Assembly (NCBI RefSeq): GCF_028682455.1
Contig: NZ_JANHLD010000004.1
Span: 124,001-188,000 of the forward strand
Source of the DNA: Pseudomonas putida
GTDB taxonomy: Bacteria > Pseudomonadota > Gammaproteobacteria > Pseudomonadales > Pseudomonadaceae
Reading direction: 5' to 3'
Length of the DNA stretch: 64,000 nt
Under the pieces are notes generated by a model. That model saw only the letters and a program-made list of their open reading frames with translations, did no database searches and was not told the origin of the DNA. Position 1 is the first letter of the stretch; each line of letters starts with the position of its first letter. Shown here piece by piece: positions 8,672-18,096 of the stretch. The translations under genes were made by a program, and so were the position numbers.

Positions 8672-11600
8672 TTAGTTCACCCAGACCCGCGCGTTGCGGA
8701 ACATGCGCATCCACGCCGCGTCTTCGTTCCAGTCATCCGGACGCCACGAGTTCTGCACGGCACGGAAGACCCGCTCAGGGTGCGGCATCATGATGGTGAC
8801 GCGACCGTCGCGGCTGGTAAGACCGGTGATCCCGCGCGGCGAGCCGTTCGGGTTGGCCGGGTAGGTCTCGGTGACCTTGCCATGGTTGTCGACGAAACGC
8901 AGGGCCACGGTACCGGACAGATCGGCCTGCAGCAGGGCTTCTTCGCTGGCGAACTCGGCATGGCCTTCACCGTGGGCGATGGCGATCGGCATGCGCGAAC
9001 CAGCCATGCCCTGCAGGAAGATCGAGTTCGACTTCTGCACTTCGACCATGGCCACACGGGCTTCGAACTGCTCGGAGCGGTTACGCACGAAGTGCGGCCA
9101 CATCTCGCTGCCCGGGATCAGCTCATGCAGGTTGGACATCATCTGGCAACCGTTGCACACACCCAGGGCGAAGCTGTCGGTACGCTCGAAGAAGCCCTGG
9201 AAGGCGTCACGGGCACGGCTGTTGAACAGGGCCGACTTGGCCCAGCCCTCACCGGCGCCCAGTACGTCACCGTACGAGAAGCCACCGCAGGCAACCAGGC
9301 CCTTGAACTCGTTGAGGTCGACGCGACCTGCGAGGATATCGCTCATGTGCACGTCGATGGCGTTGAAGCCAGCGCGGTCGAAGGCAGCGGCCATCTCGAC
9401 CTGGCCGTTGACGCCCTGCTCACGCAGCACCGCCACCTGGGGACGGATGCCCTTCTTGATGTACGGCGCCGCGATATTGTCGTTGACGTCGAAGCCAAGC
9501 TTGACCGACAGGCCCGGGTTGTCTTCTTCGAGCAGGACGTCGAATTCCTGGTCGGCGCATTCGGCGTTGTCGCGCAGGCGCTGGATCTTGTAGCTGGTTT
9601 CAGCCCACTGGCGCTGCAGCAAGCGACGGTCGCCCTTGAACAACTCGTCACCGGCCAGCTTGATCAGGACTTCGCCGTTGTTGATCGGCTGGCCGATCAC
9701 CGCGACGCAGTCTTCGCCAAGGCCGGCGGCGCTGAACTGTGCCAGCACGTCCGGGGTAGCATCCTGGCGCACCTGGATCACTGCACCCAGCTCTTCGTTG
9801 AAGAGGATGGCCGATATTTTTTCACGCTTGCTGGTCAGGGTGTCGAGTTCCAGCTCCAGGCCGCAATGACCGGCGAAGGCCATTTCCAGCACCGTGGTCA
9901 TCAGGCCGCCGTCGGAGCGGTCGTGATAGGCCAGCAGGTGACCGTCGGCGTTCAGGCCCTGGATCACGGCGAAGAAGGCCTTGAGGTCTTCGGCATCGTC
10001 GACGTCCGGGGCCTGGCTGCCGAGTTTGGCGTGGGTCTGGGCCAGGATCGAGGCGCCCATGCGGTTCTTGCCGCGGCCGAGGTCGATCAGGATCAGATCG
10101 GTTTCGCCCTTGTCCATGCGCAGTTCAGGGGTCAGGGTCTTGCGGATATCGGTGACCGGTGCGAAACCGGTGACGATCAGCGACAGCGGCGAGGTAACGG
10201 CTTTTTCCGCACCCTCTTCGCTCCAGCGGGTCTTCATGGACATGGAGTCCTTGCCCACCGGAATGGTCAGGCCCAGTTCAGGGCACAGTTCCATGCCCAC
10301 GGCCTTGACGGTGTCATACAGGCGCGCGTCTTCACCCGGGTGACCGGCAGCCGACATCCAGTTGGCCGACAGCTTGATGTCGGACAGCTTCTCGATGCGC
10401 GAGGCAGCCATGTTGGTCAGCGTCTCGCCGATGGCCATGCGACCCGAGGCCGGTGCGTCCAGCAGGGCCAGCGGCGTGCGCTCGCCCATGGCCATGGCTT
10501 CACCGGTGTAGACGTCGAAGCTGGTGGCGGTGACGGCAACGTCGGCCACGGGAACCTGCCACGGCCCTACCATCTGGTCGCGGGCAACCAGGCCGGTAAT
10601 GGTGCGGTCGCCGATGGTGATCAGGAAGCTCTTGCTGGCCACGGCCGGGTGACGCAGGACGCGCTCGACGGAGTCTTGCAGTTCCAGGGTGCTTGGATCG
10701 AAATCGTCGCCCAGCTCCGATTCGCGGGTGACCGAACGGTGCATGCGTGGCGGCTTGCCCAGCAGCACATCCAGCGGCATGTCCACAGGGCTGTTGCCGA
10801 AGTGGCTGTCGGTGACGGTCAGGTGCGGCTCGGCAGTGGCTTCGCCAACGACCGCGAACGGGCAACGCTCGCGCTCGCAAATGGCCTTGAAGCGCTCGAA
10901 GTCGGCCGCGTCGACCGCCAGCACGTAGCGCTCCTGGGACTCGTTGCTCCAGATTTCGTGCGGGGCCATGCCCGGCTCGTCGTTGGGCACGTTGCGCAGT
11001 TCGAAGCGGCCACCGCGGCCACCGTCGTTGACCAGTTCGGGGAAGGCGTTGGAGATGCCGCCCGCGCCGACGTCGTGGATGAAGGCGATCGGGTTGCTGT
11101 CGCCCAGCTGCCAGCAACGGTCGATGACCTCCTGGCAGCGGCGTTCCATTTCAGGGTTCTCGCGCTGCACCGAGGCGAAGTCGAGGTCAGCGGAGCTGGC
11201 GCCGGTGTCGACCGACGATGCCGCGCCACCACCCAGGCCGATCAGCATGGCCGGGCCACCGAGGACAATCAGCTTGGCGCCGACAGTGATCTCGCCCTTC
11301 TGGACGTGGTCTTCGCGGATGTTGCCCATGCCGCCGGCCAGCATGATCGGCTTGTGGTAGCCGCGCACTTCTTCGCCATGGGGGGTGTTGATCGACTGCT
11401 CGAAGGTACGGAAGTAGCCCGTCAGCGCCGGACGGCCGAACTCGTTGTTGAAGGCCGCGCCACCGAGCGGGCCGTCAATCATGATGTCCAGGGCGTTGAC
11501 AATGCGATCTGGCTTGCCGTAGGCCTTCTCCCAGGGCTGTTCGAAGCCCGGGATCTGCAGGTTGGAAACGGTGAAGCCGGTCAGGCCGGCTTTTGGCTTG

Positions 11601-12571
11601 GCGCCGCGACCGGTCGCACCTTCATCGCGGATCTCGCCACCGGAACCGGTGGAAGCACCGGAGAACGGCGAAATGGCGGTCGGGTGGTTGTGGGTCTCGA
11701 CCTTCATCAGGATGTGCACCGGCTCCTGTACCGCGCCGTACTGGCGGGTTTCAGGATTCGGGAAGAAGCGGCCGGCGACGTTGCCCACGATGACCGAGGC
11801 ATTGTCCTTGTAAGCAGACAATACACCTTCGTTGTGCATCTGATAGGTGTTCTTGATCATGCCGAACAGGCTTTTTTCCTGGCTTTCGCCGTCGATATCC
11901 CAACTGGCGTTGAAGATCTTGTGACGGCAATGCTCGGAGTTGGCCTGGGCGAACATCATCAGTTCGATGTCATTGGGGTTGCGCTTGAGGCCCTGGAAGG
12001 CGTCGACCAGGTAGTCGATCTCGTCTTCGGCCAGGGCCAGGCCCAGATCGACGTTGGCCTGGGCCAGCGCGGCGCGGCCACCGCCGAGGATGTCCACGGA
12101 GGTCATCGGCTTGGGCTGGGCGTGGCTGAACAGGCCGGCGGCCTCTTCAAGCCGGGTGAGTACGACCTGGGTCATACGGTCGTGCAGCACGTCGGCGACG
12201 ATGGCAGCGTCGGCGTCGCTCAGTGAGCCATTGACATAGAACGCGATACCGCGCTCCAGGCGCCGGACGTTCTCCAGACCGCAGTTGTGGGCGATGTCGC
12301 TGGCCTTGCTCGACCAGGGCGAGATGGTGCCGAATCGAGGCATGACCAGGAACAGGCGCCCGGTCGGCTCCTGTACCGGTACGCTCGGACCGTACTTGAG
12401 CAGACGCGCAAGCACGTGCTGTTGGTCGGCGGTCAGATCGCCGTCTACTTCGGCGAAATGAGCGAATTCAGCATACAAACCACTAACAGCGGGGACTTTC
12501 TGGCTCAATTGCTCGAGTAATTTACCGTGGCGAAAGGCAGAAAGGGCAGGAGCGCCGCGCAGGATCAACAT
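8672..12571 (-). CDS. purL: Phosphoribosylformylglycinamidine synthase
   Basis: A 1299-residue large-form FGAM synthase, which converts FGAR, glutamine and ATP to FGAM in step 4 of purine synthesis. The N-terminal and two AIR-synthase-related domains cover the first 1030 residues or so, including KVETHNHPTAISPFSGASTG. The C-terminal class I glutaminase is complete: GVCNGCQMM with the catalytic Cys near residue 1138, HGEGHAEF near 1200, and the HPERVF segment near the end. The length is as expected for proteobacterial PurL. It diverges from mltF across a 245 bp gap. I see no clear PurR-type operator there. Confidence 0.98.
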   Translation of the reverse strand: MLILRGAPALSAFRHGKLLEQLSQKVPAVSGLYAEFAHFAEVDGDLTADQQHVLARLLKYGPSVPVQEPTGRLFLVMPRFGTISPWSSKASDIAHNCGLENVRRLERGIAFYVNGSLSDADAAIVADVLHDRMTQVVLTRLEEAAGLFSHAQPKPMTSVDILGGGRAALAQANVDLGLALAEDEIDYLVDAFQGLKRNPNDIELMMFAQANSEHCRHKIFNASWDIDGESQEKSLFGMIKNTYQMHNEGVLSAYKDNASVIVGNVAGRFFPNPETRQYGAVQEPVHILMKVETHNHPTAISPFSGASTGSGGEIRDEGATGRGAKPKAGLTGFTVSNLQIPGFEQPWEKAYGKPDRIVNALDIMIDGPLGGAAFNNEFGRPALTGYFRTFEQSINTPHGEEVRGYHKPIMLAGGMGNIREDHVQKGEITVGAKLIVLGGPAMLIGLGGGAASSVDTGASSADLDFASVQRENPEMERRCQEVIDRCWQLGDSNPIAFIHDVGAGGISNAFPELVNDGGRGGRFELRNVPNDEPGMAPHEIWSNESQERYVLAVDAADFERFKAICERERCPFAVVGEATAEPHLTVTDSHFGNSPVDMPLDVLLGKPPRMHRSVTRESELGDDFDPSTLELQDSVERVLRHPAVASKSFLITIGDRTITGLVARDQMVGPWQVPVADVAVTATSFDVYTGEAMAMGERTPLALLDAPASGRMAIGETLTNMAASRIEKLSDIKLSANWMSAAGHPGEDARLYDTVKAVGMELCPELGLTIPVGKDSMSMKTRWSEEGAEKAVTSPLSLIVTGFAPVTDIRKTLTPELRMDKGETDLILIDLGRGKNRMGASILAQTHAKLGSQAPDVDDAEDLKAFFAVIQGLNADGHLLAYHDRSDGGLMTTVLEMAFAGHCGLELELDTLTSKREKISAILFNEELGAVIQVRQDATPDVLAQFSAAGLGEDCVAVIGQPINNGEVLIKLAGDELFKGDRRLLQRQWAETSYKIQRLRDNAECADQEFDVLLEEDNPGLSVKLGFDVNDNIAAPYIKKGIRPQVAVLREQGVNGQVEMAAAFDRAGFNAIDVHMSDILAGRVDLNEFKGLVACGGFSYGDVLGAGEGWAKSALFNSRARDAFQGFFERTDSFALGVCNGCQMMSNLHELIPGSEMWPHFVRNRSEQFEARVAMVEVQKSNSIFLQGMAGSRMPIAIAHGEGHAEFASEEALLQADLSGTVALRFVDNHGKVTETYPANPNGSPRGITGLTSRDGRVTIMMPHPERVFRAVQNSWRPDDWNEDAAWMRMFRNARVWVN

Positions 12572-12816
12572 CGTCGGGACAGCCTCAGGAAGGGGGTGTG
12601 CTTAGAGGCCGTGCATTCTAGCCTAAATCCGAGGGTTCCGGCACCCGAAACACAGCATTCTGACGCGGCCGCGTGTCGGCGGAACAAACCGGACTTGGGG
12701 GTCAAAAAACCGCAGGTTCGCGGCAAACCCGCCACCCTCGGTGCAAAGACCGCTAGCAGACAAGCTATCGGTTGTCGAGATATGGCGGGGCCGGTCCTTT
12801 GCGTATACTGCAACCT

Positions 12817-14277
12817 ATGTTCGCCCATACCGCTTTACGCCAGCGCTGCGCCAGATGGCTCATCGCAACCGGACTCTTCCTGATGCTCGGTGCCTGCGTT
12901 GAAAAACCCAGCACCCTGGAGCGCGTCAAGGAGGACGGCGTGCTGCGCGTGATCACCCGCAACAGCCCCGCGACCTACTTCCAGGACCGCAACGGCGAAA
13001 CCGGCTTCGAATACGAGCTGGTCAAGCGCTTTGCCGATGACCTGGGGGTGGAGCTGAAGATAGAGACCGCCGACAACCTCGACGAGCTGTTCGACCAGCT
13101 CGGCAAACCGTCAGGCCCGGTCCTGGCAGCCGCCGGACTGGTCAGCAGCGAACAGCGCAAGTCCCAGGTACGCTTTTCCCATCCCTACCTGGAAGTGACC
13201 CCACAGATCATCTACCGCAACGGTCGCTCGCGTCCAACCGACGCCAAGGACCTGATCGGCAAGAAGATCATGGTGCTCAAGGGCAGTACCCACGCCGAAC
13301 AACTGGCGGAGCTCAAGAAGCAGTACCCCGCCCTGGAATACGAAGAGTCCGATGCCGTCGAGGTGGTCGACCTGCTGCGCATGGTCGATGAAGGCCAGAT
13401 CGACCTGACCCTGGTCGACTCCAATGAGCTGGCCATGAACCAGGTGTACTTCCCAAAGGTGCGGGTGGCCTTCGACCTGGGTGACTCCCGCGACCAGCGC
13501 TGGGCCGTGGCGGCCGGCGAGGACAACAGCCTACTCAACGAGATCAACGAGTTTCTCGACAAGGTGCAGAAGAATGGCACCCTGCAGCGCCTGAAAGACC
13601 GCTATTACGGCCATGTCGATGTGCTCGGCTATGTAGGCGCCTACACCTTCGCCCAGCACTTGCAGCAGCGCCTGCCCCGCTACGAGAAGCATTTCAAGGA
13701 ATACGCCAAGAAAGAACAGGTCGACTGGCGCCTGCTGGCGGCGATCGGCTACCAGGAATCGATGTGGCAGGCTGAAGTCACTTCCAAGACCGGCGTCCGC
13801 GGCCTGATGATGCTGACCCAGCGCACCGCCCAGGCCATGGGCGTGTCCAACCGCCTGGACCCGGTGCAGAGCATCCGCGGCGGAGCCAAGTACTTCGTGT
13901 ACGTCAAATCCCTGCTCGACGACAAGATCAAGGAACCGGACCGCACCTGGTTCGCGCTGGCGGCCTATAACGTGGGCGGCGGCCACCTGGACGATGCCCG
14001 CAAGCTGGCCCAGCGCGAAGGCCTGAACCCTAACAAGTGGCTGGACGTGAAGAAAATGCTGCCACGCCTGTCGCAGAAGCAGTGGTACAGCAAGACCCGC
14101 TACGGCTACGCCCGCGGCGGCGAACCCGTGCACTTCGTGGCCAACATCCGTCGTTACTACGACATCCTCACCTGGGTGACCCAGCCGCAGCTCGAAGGCA
14201 GCCAGGTGGCCGAGGGCAGCCTGCATATGCCAGGCGTCGACAAGACCAAGCCGCCCGAGCCCTCCCCACCACTATAG
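12817..14277 (+). CDS. mltF: Membrane-bound lytic murein transglycosylase F
   Basis: A 486-residue outer-membrane lipoprotein that cleaves peptidoglycan with formation of 1,6-anhydroMurNAc. The signal ends in the lipobox LMLGAC. A periplasmic solute-binding (SBP_bac_3-like) domain follows at about residues 40-265 and serves a regulatory role in this family. The C-terminal SLT lysozyme-like domain begins near 290 and carries YQESMWQAEVTSKTGVRGLM, with the catalytic Glu near residue 313. The start at 12817 places the lipoprotein signal first; an in-frame ATG at 12772 would add 15 residues before it. A REP element lies between it and the convergent tadA. Confidence 0.95.
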   Translation: MFAHTALRQRCARWLIATGLFLMLGACVEKPSTLERVKEDGVLRVITRNSPATYFQDRNGETGFEYELVKRFADDLGVELKIETADNLDELFDQLGKPSGPVLAAAGLVSSEQRKSQVRFSHPYLEVTPQIIYRNGRSRPTDAKDLIGKKIMVLKGSTHAEQLAELKKQYPALEYEESDAVEVVDLLRMVDEGQIDLTLVDSNELAMNQVYFPKVRVAFDLGDSRDQRWAVAAGEDNSLLNEINEFLDKVQKNGTLQRLKDRYYGHVDVLGYVGAYTFAQHLQQRLPRYEKHFKEYAKKEQVDWRLLAAIGYQESMWQAEVTSKTGVRGLMMLTQRTAQAMGVSNRLDPVQSIRGGAKYFVYVKSLLDDKIKEPDRTWFALAAYNVGGGHLDDARKLAQREGLNPNKWLDVKKMLPRLSQKQWYSKTRYGYARGGEPVHFVANIRRYYDILTWVTQPQLEGSQVAEGSLHMPGVDKTKPPEPSPPL

Positions 14278-14290
14278 AAACGACCGTACT

Positions 14291-14314
14291 GCAGGAGCGG
14301 GCTTGCCCTGCGAT
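14291..14314. repeat. REP element between mltF and tadA
   Basis: Single REP unit with core GGAGCGGGCTTGCCCTGCG, in the gap between two convergent genes. Confidence 0.75.
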
Positions 14315-14338
14315 AGCGTCCCAGCTCCCTCGCTGGCC

Positions 14339-14815
14339 CTACCCCCGACGCGCCTTGAAGAACGCCGACAATATCGCCCCACACTCCTGCGCCAACACCC
14401 CGCCCTCGAACACCACCCGATGATTGAGAAACCCCTGGGTGAAGAACTGTCCCTGGCTCTGCACCACGCCCGCCTTGGGCTCCAGGGCGCCGTACACCAC
14501 CCGGGTGATGCGCGAGTGCACGATCAGCCCGGCGCACATGCTGCAGGGCTCCAGGGTGACGTAGAGGGTGCTGCCCGGCAGCCGATAGTTGCTCGCGGCC
14601 AGGGCCGCCGCCCGGATAGCGACCATCTCGGCATGGGCACTGGGATCGCTGCCACTGATCGGGCAGTTGAAGCCGCGGCCAATGACCTGGCCATGCTGCA
14701 CCAGCACCGCCCCCACCGGCACTTCGCCCATGGCGGCACCTTGGGCTGCCAGGTCGAGGGCCTGGCGCATGAATTCCTGATCGCGGCTGCGATCAATAAT
14801 GAGCGGCTGACGCAT
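14339..14815 (-). CDS. tadA: tRNA-specific adenosine-34 deaminase
   Basis: A 158-residue zinc deaminase that converts wobble adenosine to inosine in tRNA-Arg(ACG). The zinc and catalytic motifs are present: SAHAEMVAIR (His-Ala-Glu) and EPCSMCAG (PCxxC). The ATG at 14813-14815 shares one base with the TGA of the upstream multicopper oxidase gene (TGATG). This points to translational coupling and is the reason for choosing this start over the one 19 codons upstream. The gene is essential in most bacteria, so coupling to an accessory oxidase is unusual. Confidence 0.95.
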   Translation of the reverse strand: MRQPLIIDRSRDQEFMRQALDLAAQGAAMGEVPVGAVLVQHGQVIGRGFNCPISGSDPSAHAEMVAIRAAALAASNYRLPGSTLYVTLEPCSMCAGLIVHSRITRVVYGALEPKAGVVQSQGQFFTQGFLNHRVVFEGGVLAQECGAILSAFFKARRG

Positions 14816-16194
14816 CACACCACCTCGATCGCGGCCATCAGGCCGGTTTCCATGTGATCGATCACGTGGCAATGGAACATCCAGGTACCCGGGTTATCCG
14901 CCACCAGCGCCACTTGGGCGCGCTCGTTCTTGCCAAGCAGATAGGTGTCGGTGAACCACGGCTCGTCAATTTTGTGCCGATTGGAGCCGATCACCTTGAA
15001 ACTCATGCCATGCAGATGTATCGGGTGCTGGTACTGGGTCATGTTCTTCAGTTCGAAGATGTAGCTCTTGCCCTTCTGCAAGGTGGCAATCGGCCGGTCG
15101 GCGCAGGTCTTGTCGGTGATGTCCCAGGCCTTGCCATTGATCTGCCAGAGGCTCGGTGGTGCGCCGTTGTCGGTATTCACCGACACCGATCCGACCCACT
15201 CGAAATTAAAATTGATCTTCTCGGCATTGGCCAGGTCCGGCTCGGCAATCGGATTGGCCGGCAGTGCCGCTGGCCAGGTACCCGGCGCCTCGTTGCTGGG
15301 CACCGAACGCAGGGTGCCCAGGCGTACCGATCCGTCGCGCAGGGAGATTTCCTCACCGGCCGGTGGCATCTTGATTGCCAGGCAGATACGCATGCCAGGG
15401 CCCAGCCAGTACGCCTTGCCCAGCGGACGCGGGGTGACAGGATTGCCATCGAGCGCATACACCTTCGCCTCGAAGTTGCCCTTGAGGTTGATGCGATAGG
15501 TCAGGGTGTTGTCCAGATTGAGCAGGCGAACCCGCACGATCTGCCCGGCTGGCATATCGACCACGGCGTTGGCCTGGCCGTTGATGGTGATCAACCGCCC
15601 GGCCGTGCCGCCGCGCGCCGCCTCGCGTGGAATACTGAACGGCAGGTAGGCGCCCTGCTCGTCCACATGCCAGTTTTTCAGGCTCAGGGTGCGCTCGTGC
15701 TTGAAGCCGGTCGGCTCGCGCTCCTCGACGATCAGCGGCCCTACCAGCCCACGGCCCAGCTCCTCGGAACTGTTCACATGGGGGTGGTACCAAAAGCTGC
15801 CGGCGTCGGGCACGCGGAACTTGTAATCGAAGTACTCGCCCGGCAGCACCGGCAGTTGCGAGACGTACGGCACCCCGTCCATCTCCAGCGGCAGGCGGAT
15901 ACCGTGCCAGTGAATGGTGGTCGGCACCGGCAGGTGGTTGATGAACCGAACCCGCAGCCATTCGCCCTGGCGCACCCGCAACTCGGTACCTGGCGCCGAT
16001 GGGCCAAAGGCCCAGGCCTCGGTCTTGAAGCCCGACACCAATTCCACATCCAGGGGCGCAGCGATCAACTCGTAGTCGTGCCCGGCATTCGGATCCGGGC
16101 GCCCCAGCCAGTAGCGAGCCGCGCCTCCAGCGCCCAGGCCGATCGCCACCAGGCCGGTCAGGCCACCAAGAATTTGTCGCCGGGTAAAAGACAT
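14815..16194 (-). CDS. Tat-exported multicopper oxidase
   Basis: A 459-residue periplasmic multicopper oxidase. It begins MSFTRRQILGG, a Tat signal with the twin arginine at residues 5-6. All four copper-binding segments are present: HWHG, WYHPHVNSS, HPIHLHG and HCHVIDHMETGLM (containing the HCH of the type-1/type-3 cluster and the axial Met). Such enzymes oxidise Cu(I), metals or phenols; the CopA/CueO-like Met-rich insert is absent, so the substrate is open. The start at 16194 is selected because it gives the Tat signal at once. It is translationally coupled to tadA. Confidence 0.9.
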   Translation of the reverse strand: MSFTRRQILGGLTGLVAIGLGAGGAARYWLGRPDPNAGHDYELIAAPLDVELVSGFKTEAWAFGPSAPGTELRVRQGEWLRVRFINHLPVPTTIHWHGIRLPLEMDGVPYVSQLPVLPGEYFDYKFRVPDAGSFWYHPHVNSSEELGRGLVGPLIVEEREPTGFKHERTLSLKNWHVDEQGAYLPFSIPREAARGGTAGRLITINGQANAVVDMPAGQIVRVRLLNLDNTLTYRINLKGNFEAKVYALDGNPVTPRPLGKAYWLGPGMRICLAIKMPPAGEEISLRDGSVRLGTLRSVPSNEAPGTWPAALPANPIAEPDLANAEKINFNFEWVGSVSVNTDNGAPPSLWQINGKAWDITDKTCADRPIATLQKGKSYIFELKNMTQYQHPIHLHGMSFKVIGSNRHKIDEPWFTDTYLLGKNERAQVALVADNPGTWMFHCHVIDHMETGLMAAIEVV

Positions 16195-16338
16195 GCAGCA
16201 GGTACCTCGTAATGCCAGGAACAACATGCCGGCGCGTGTGGACCGGCGATGAAGGGCGAATACGATACACCTGCAATTGAGAAAGATTAAGTGAAGAGTT
16301 GCCGCAGGGGGCTGGCTGCAGCAGTGGAACTGCAACCC

Positions 16339-16374
16339 AAAAAAAACGCCATGCCCCGAAGGAACATGGCGTTT
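16339..16374 (-). terminator. Intrinsic terminator of guaA
   Basis: On the minus strand AACGCCATG pairs with CATGGCGTT and is followed by a run of eight T, directly after the guaA stop codon. Confidence 0.9.
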
Positions 16375-16392
16375 CTCAACCTGCCAGCGGGA

Positions 16393-17970
16393 TCATTCCC
16401 ACTCGATGGTCGCTGGCGGCTTGCTCGACACGTCGTAGGTGACGCGGGAGATGCCTTCGATCTCGTTGATGATCCGGCCGCTGACGGTTTCCAGCAGCTC
16501 GTAAGGCAGGTGCGCCCAACGTGCGGTCATGAAGTCGATGGTTTCTACTGCACGCAGGGCCACGACCCAGGCGTAACGACGGCCGTCACCGACGACGCCC
16601 ACCGATTTCACCGGCTGGAACACCACGAACGCCTGGCTGACTTTGTGATACCAGTCGGCCTTGCGCAGTTCTTCGATGAAGATGTGGTCGGCGCGACGCA
16701 GCAGGTCGGCGTATTCCTTCTTCACTTCACCGAGGATGCGCACACCCAGGCCCGGGCCAGGGAAAGGGTGACGGTAGACCATGTCGTACGGCAGGCCCAG
16801 CTCCAGGCCAAGGCGACGAACCTCGTCCTTGAACAGCTCGCGCAGTGGCTCGACCAGCTTGAGGTTCATCTCTTCCGGCAGGCCGCCCACATTGTGGTGC
16901 GACTTGATCACGTGCGCCTTGCCGCTCTTGGCGCCAGCCGACTCGATCACGTCCGGGTAGATGGTGCCCTGGGCCAGGTACTTGATGTTGTGCAGCTTGC
17001 TCGACTCGGCATCGAACACGTCGATGAAGGTGCGACCGATGATCTTGCGCTTCTTCTCTGGGTCGGCTTCGCCGGCCAGGTTGTTCAGGAACTGGTCTTC
17101 GGCGTTGGCGCGAATCACCTTGACGCCCATGTTCTCGGCGAACATGGCCATCACTTGCTCGCCTTCGTGCAGGCGCAGCAGGCCGTTGTCGACGAAGACG
17201 CAGGTCAGCTGGTCGCCGATGGCCTTGTGCAGCAGGGCTGCAACCACCGAGGAGTCAACGCCGCCGGACAAGCCGAGCAGTACGTTGTCGCTGCCAACCT
17301 GGGCGCGGATCTGGGCGATGGCGTCGTCAGCGATGTGCGACGGGGTCCACAGGGCTTCGCAGCCGCAGATGTCGAGGATGAAGCGCGAGAGGATGCGACC
17401 GCCCTGCTTGGTGTGGGTCACTTCCGGGTGGAACTGCACGCCGTAGTAGCCACGCTTGTCGTCGGCCATGCCGGCGATCGGGCAGCTTGGGGTGCTGGCC
17501 AGGATGTGGAAGTCTTCAGGGATGATGGTGACCTTGTCACCGTGGCTCATCCAGACGTCCAGGCCGAGGACGCCGTCGGCATCGACGTGGTCTTCGATGC
17601 CGTCCAGCAGACGGCTCTTGCCGACTACGTCAACGCGGGCATAGCCGAATTCGCGCAGCTCGGAGCCTTCGACCTTGCCGCCCAGTTGCTCGGCCATGGT
17701 CTGCATGCCGTAGCAGATGCCGAACACCGGTACGCCCAGGTCCCAGACGGCCTGCGGGGCGCGCGGGCTATCGGCTTCATGCACGGACTCGGGGCCGCCG
17801 GCCAGAATGATGCCGCGCGGAGCGAATTCGCGAATCGCTTCGTCGTCCATGTCGAACGGGTGCAGTTCGCAGTACACGCCGATCTCGCGCACGCGGCGGG
17901 CAATCAGCTGGGTGTATTGGGAACCGAAGTCGAGGATCAGGATTCGGTGAGCGTGAATATCGAGGGCCAT
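16393..17970 (-). CDS. guaA: GMP synthase (glutamine-hydrolysing)
   Basis: A 525-residue cytoplasmic enzyme that aminates XMP to GMP. The N-terminal glutaminase has the ICYGMQTMAEQLGG loop with its catalytic Cys, and VQFHPEVTHT. The ATP-pyrophosphatase P-loop SGGVDSSVVAALLHKAIG follows, and the C-terminal dimerisation domain ends KPPATIEWE. Length matches E. coli GuaA (525). It lies 126 bp downstream of guaB in the same direction, and the two make IMP to XMP to GMP as an operon. Confidence 0.98.
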   Translation of the reverse strand: MALDIHAHRILILDFGSQYTQLIARRVREIGVYCELHPFDMDDEAIREFAPRGIILAGGPESVHEADSPRAPQAVWDLGVPVFGICYGMQTMAEQLGGKVEGSELREFGYARVDVVGKSRLLDGIEDHVDADGVLGLDVWMSHGDKVTIIPEDFHILASTPSCPIAGMADDKRGYYGVQFHPEVTHTKQGGRILSRFILDICGCEALWTPSHIADDAIAQIRAQVGSDNVLLGLSGGVDSSVVAALLHKAIGDQLTCVFVDNGLLRLHEGEQVMAMFAENMGVKVIRANAEDQFLNNLAGEADPEKKRKIIGRTFIDVFDAESSKLHNIKYLAQGTIYPDVIESAGAKSGKAHVIKSHHNVGGLPEEMNLKLVEPLRELFKDEVRRLGLELGLPYDMVYRHPFPGPGLGVRILGEVKKEYADLLRRADHIFIEELRKADWYHKVSQAFVVFQPVKSVGVVGDGRRYAWVVALRAVETIDFMTARWAHLPYELLETVSGRIINEIEGISRVTYDVSSKPPATIEWE

Positions 17971-17989
17971 GACTCAATCTCTGATGCAG

Positions 17990-18017
17990 CTGCAAGCCTC
18001 AAGCCGCAAGCTGCAAG
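17990..18017. repeat. Four tandem 7-base repeats in the guaB-guaA gap
   Basis: Four consecutive 7-mers of the form CYKCAAG (ctgcaag, cctcaag, ccgcaag, ctgcaag) sit between guaB and guaA. A 7-bp inverted repeat GCGGTAG/CTACCGC follows at 18033-18060. No coding role is evident. Confidence 0.6.
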
Positions 18018-18096
18018 TTGATCGGGGAAAACGCGGTAGCTGCTGCAGCGCAACTACCGCTTGTAGCGGGAAGCTCGAAACGTGCGACAGGAGGTG

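Noticed and set aside
8780..12226. A 1148-codon open frame on the plus strand opposite purL
   Set aside because: It is antisense to the clear purL gene and reflects third-position GC bias; its protein shows no family motif.
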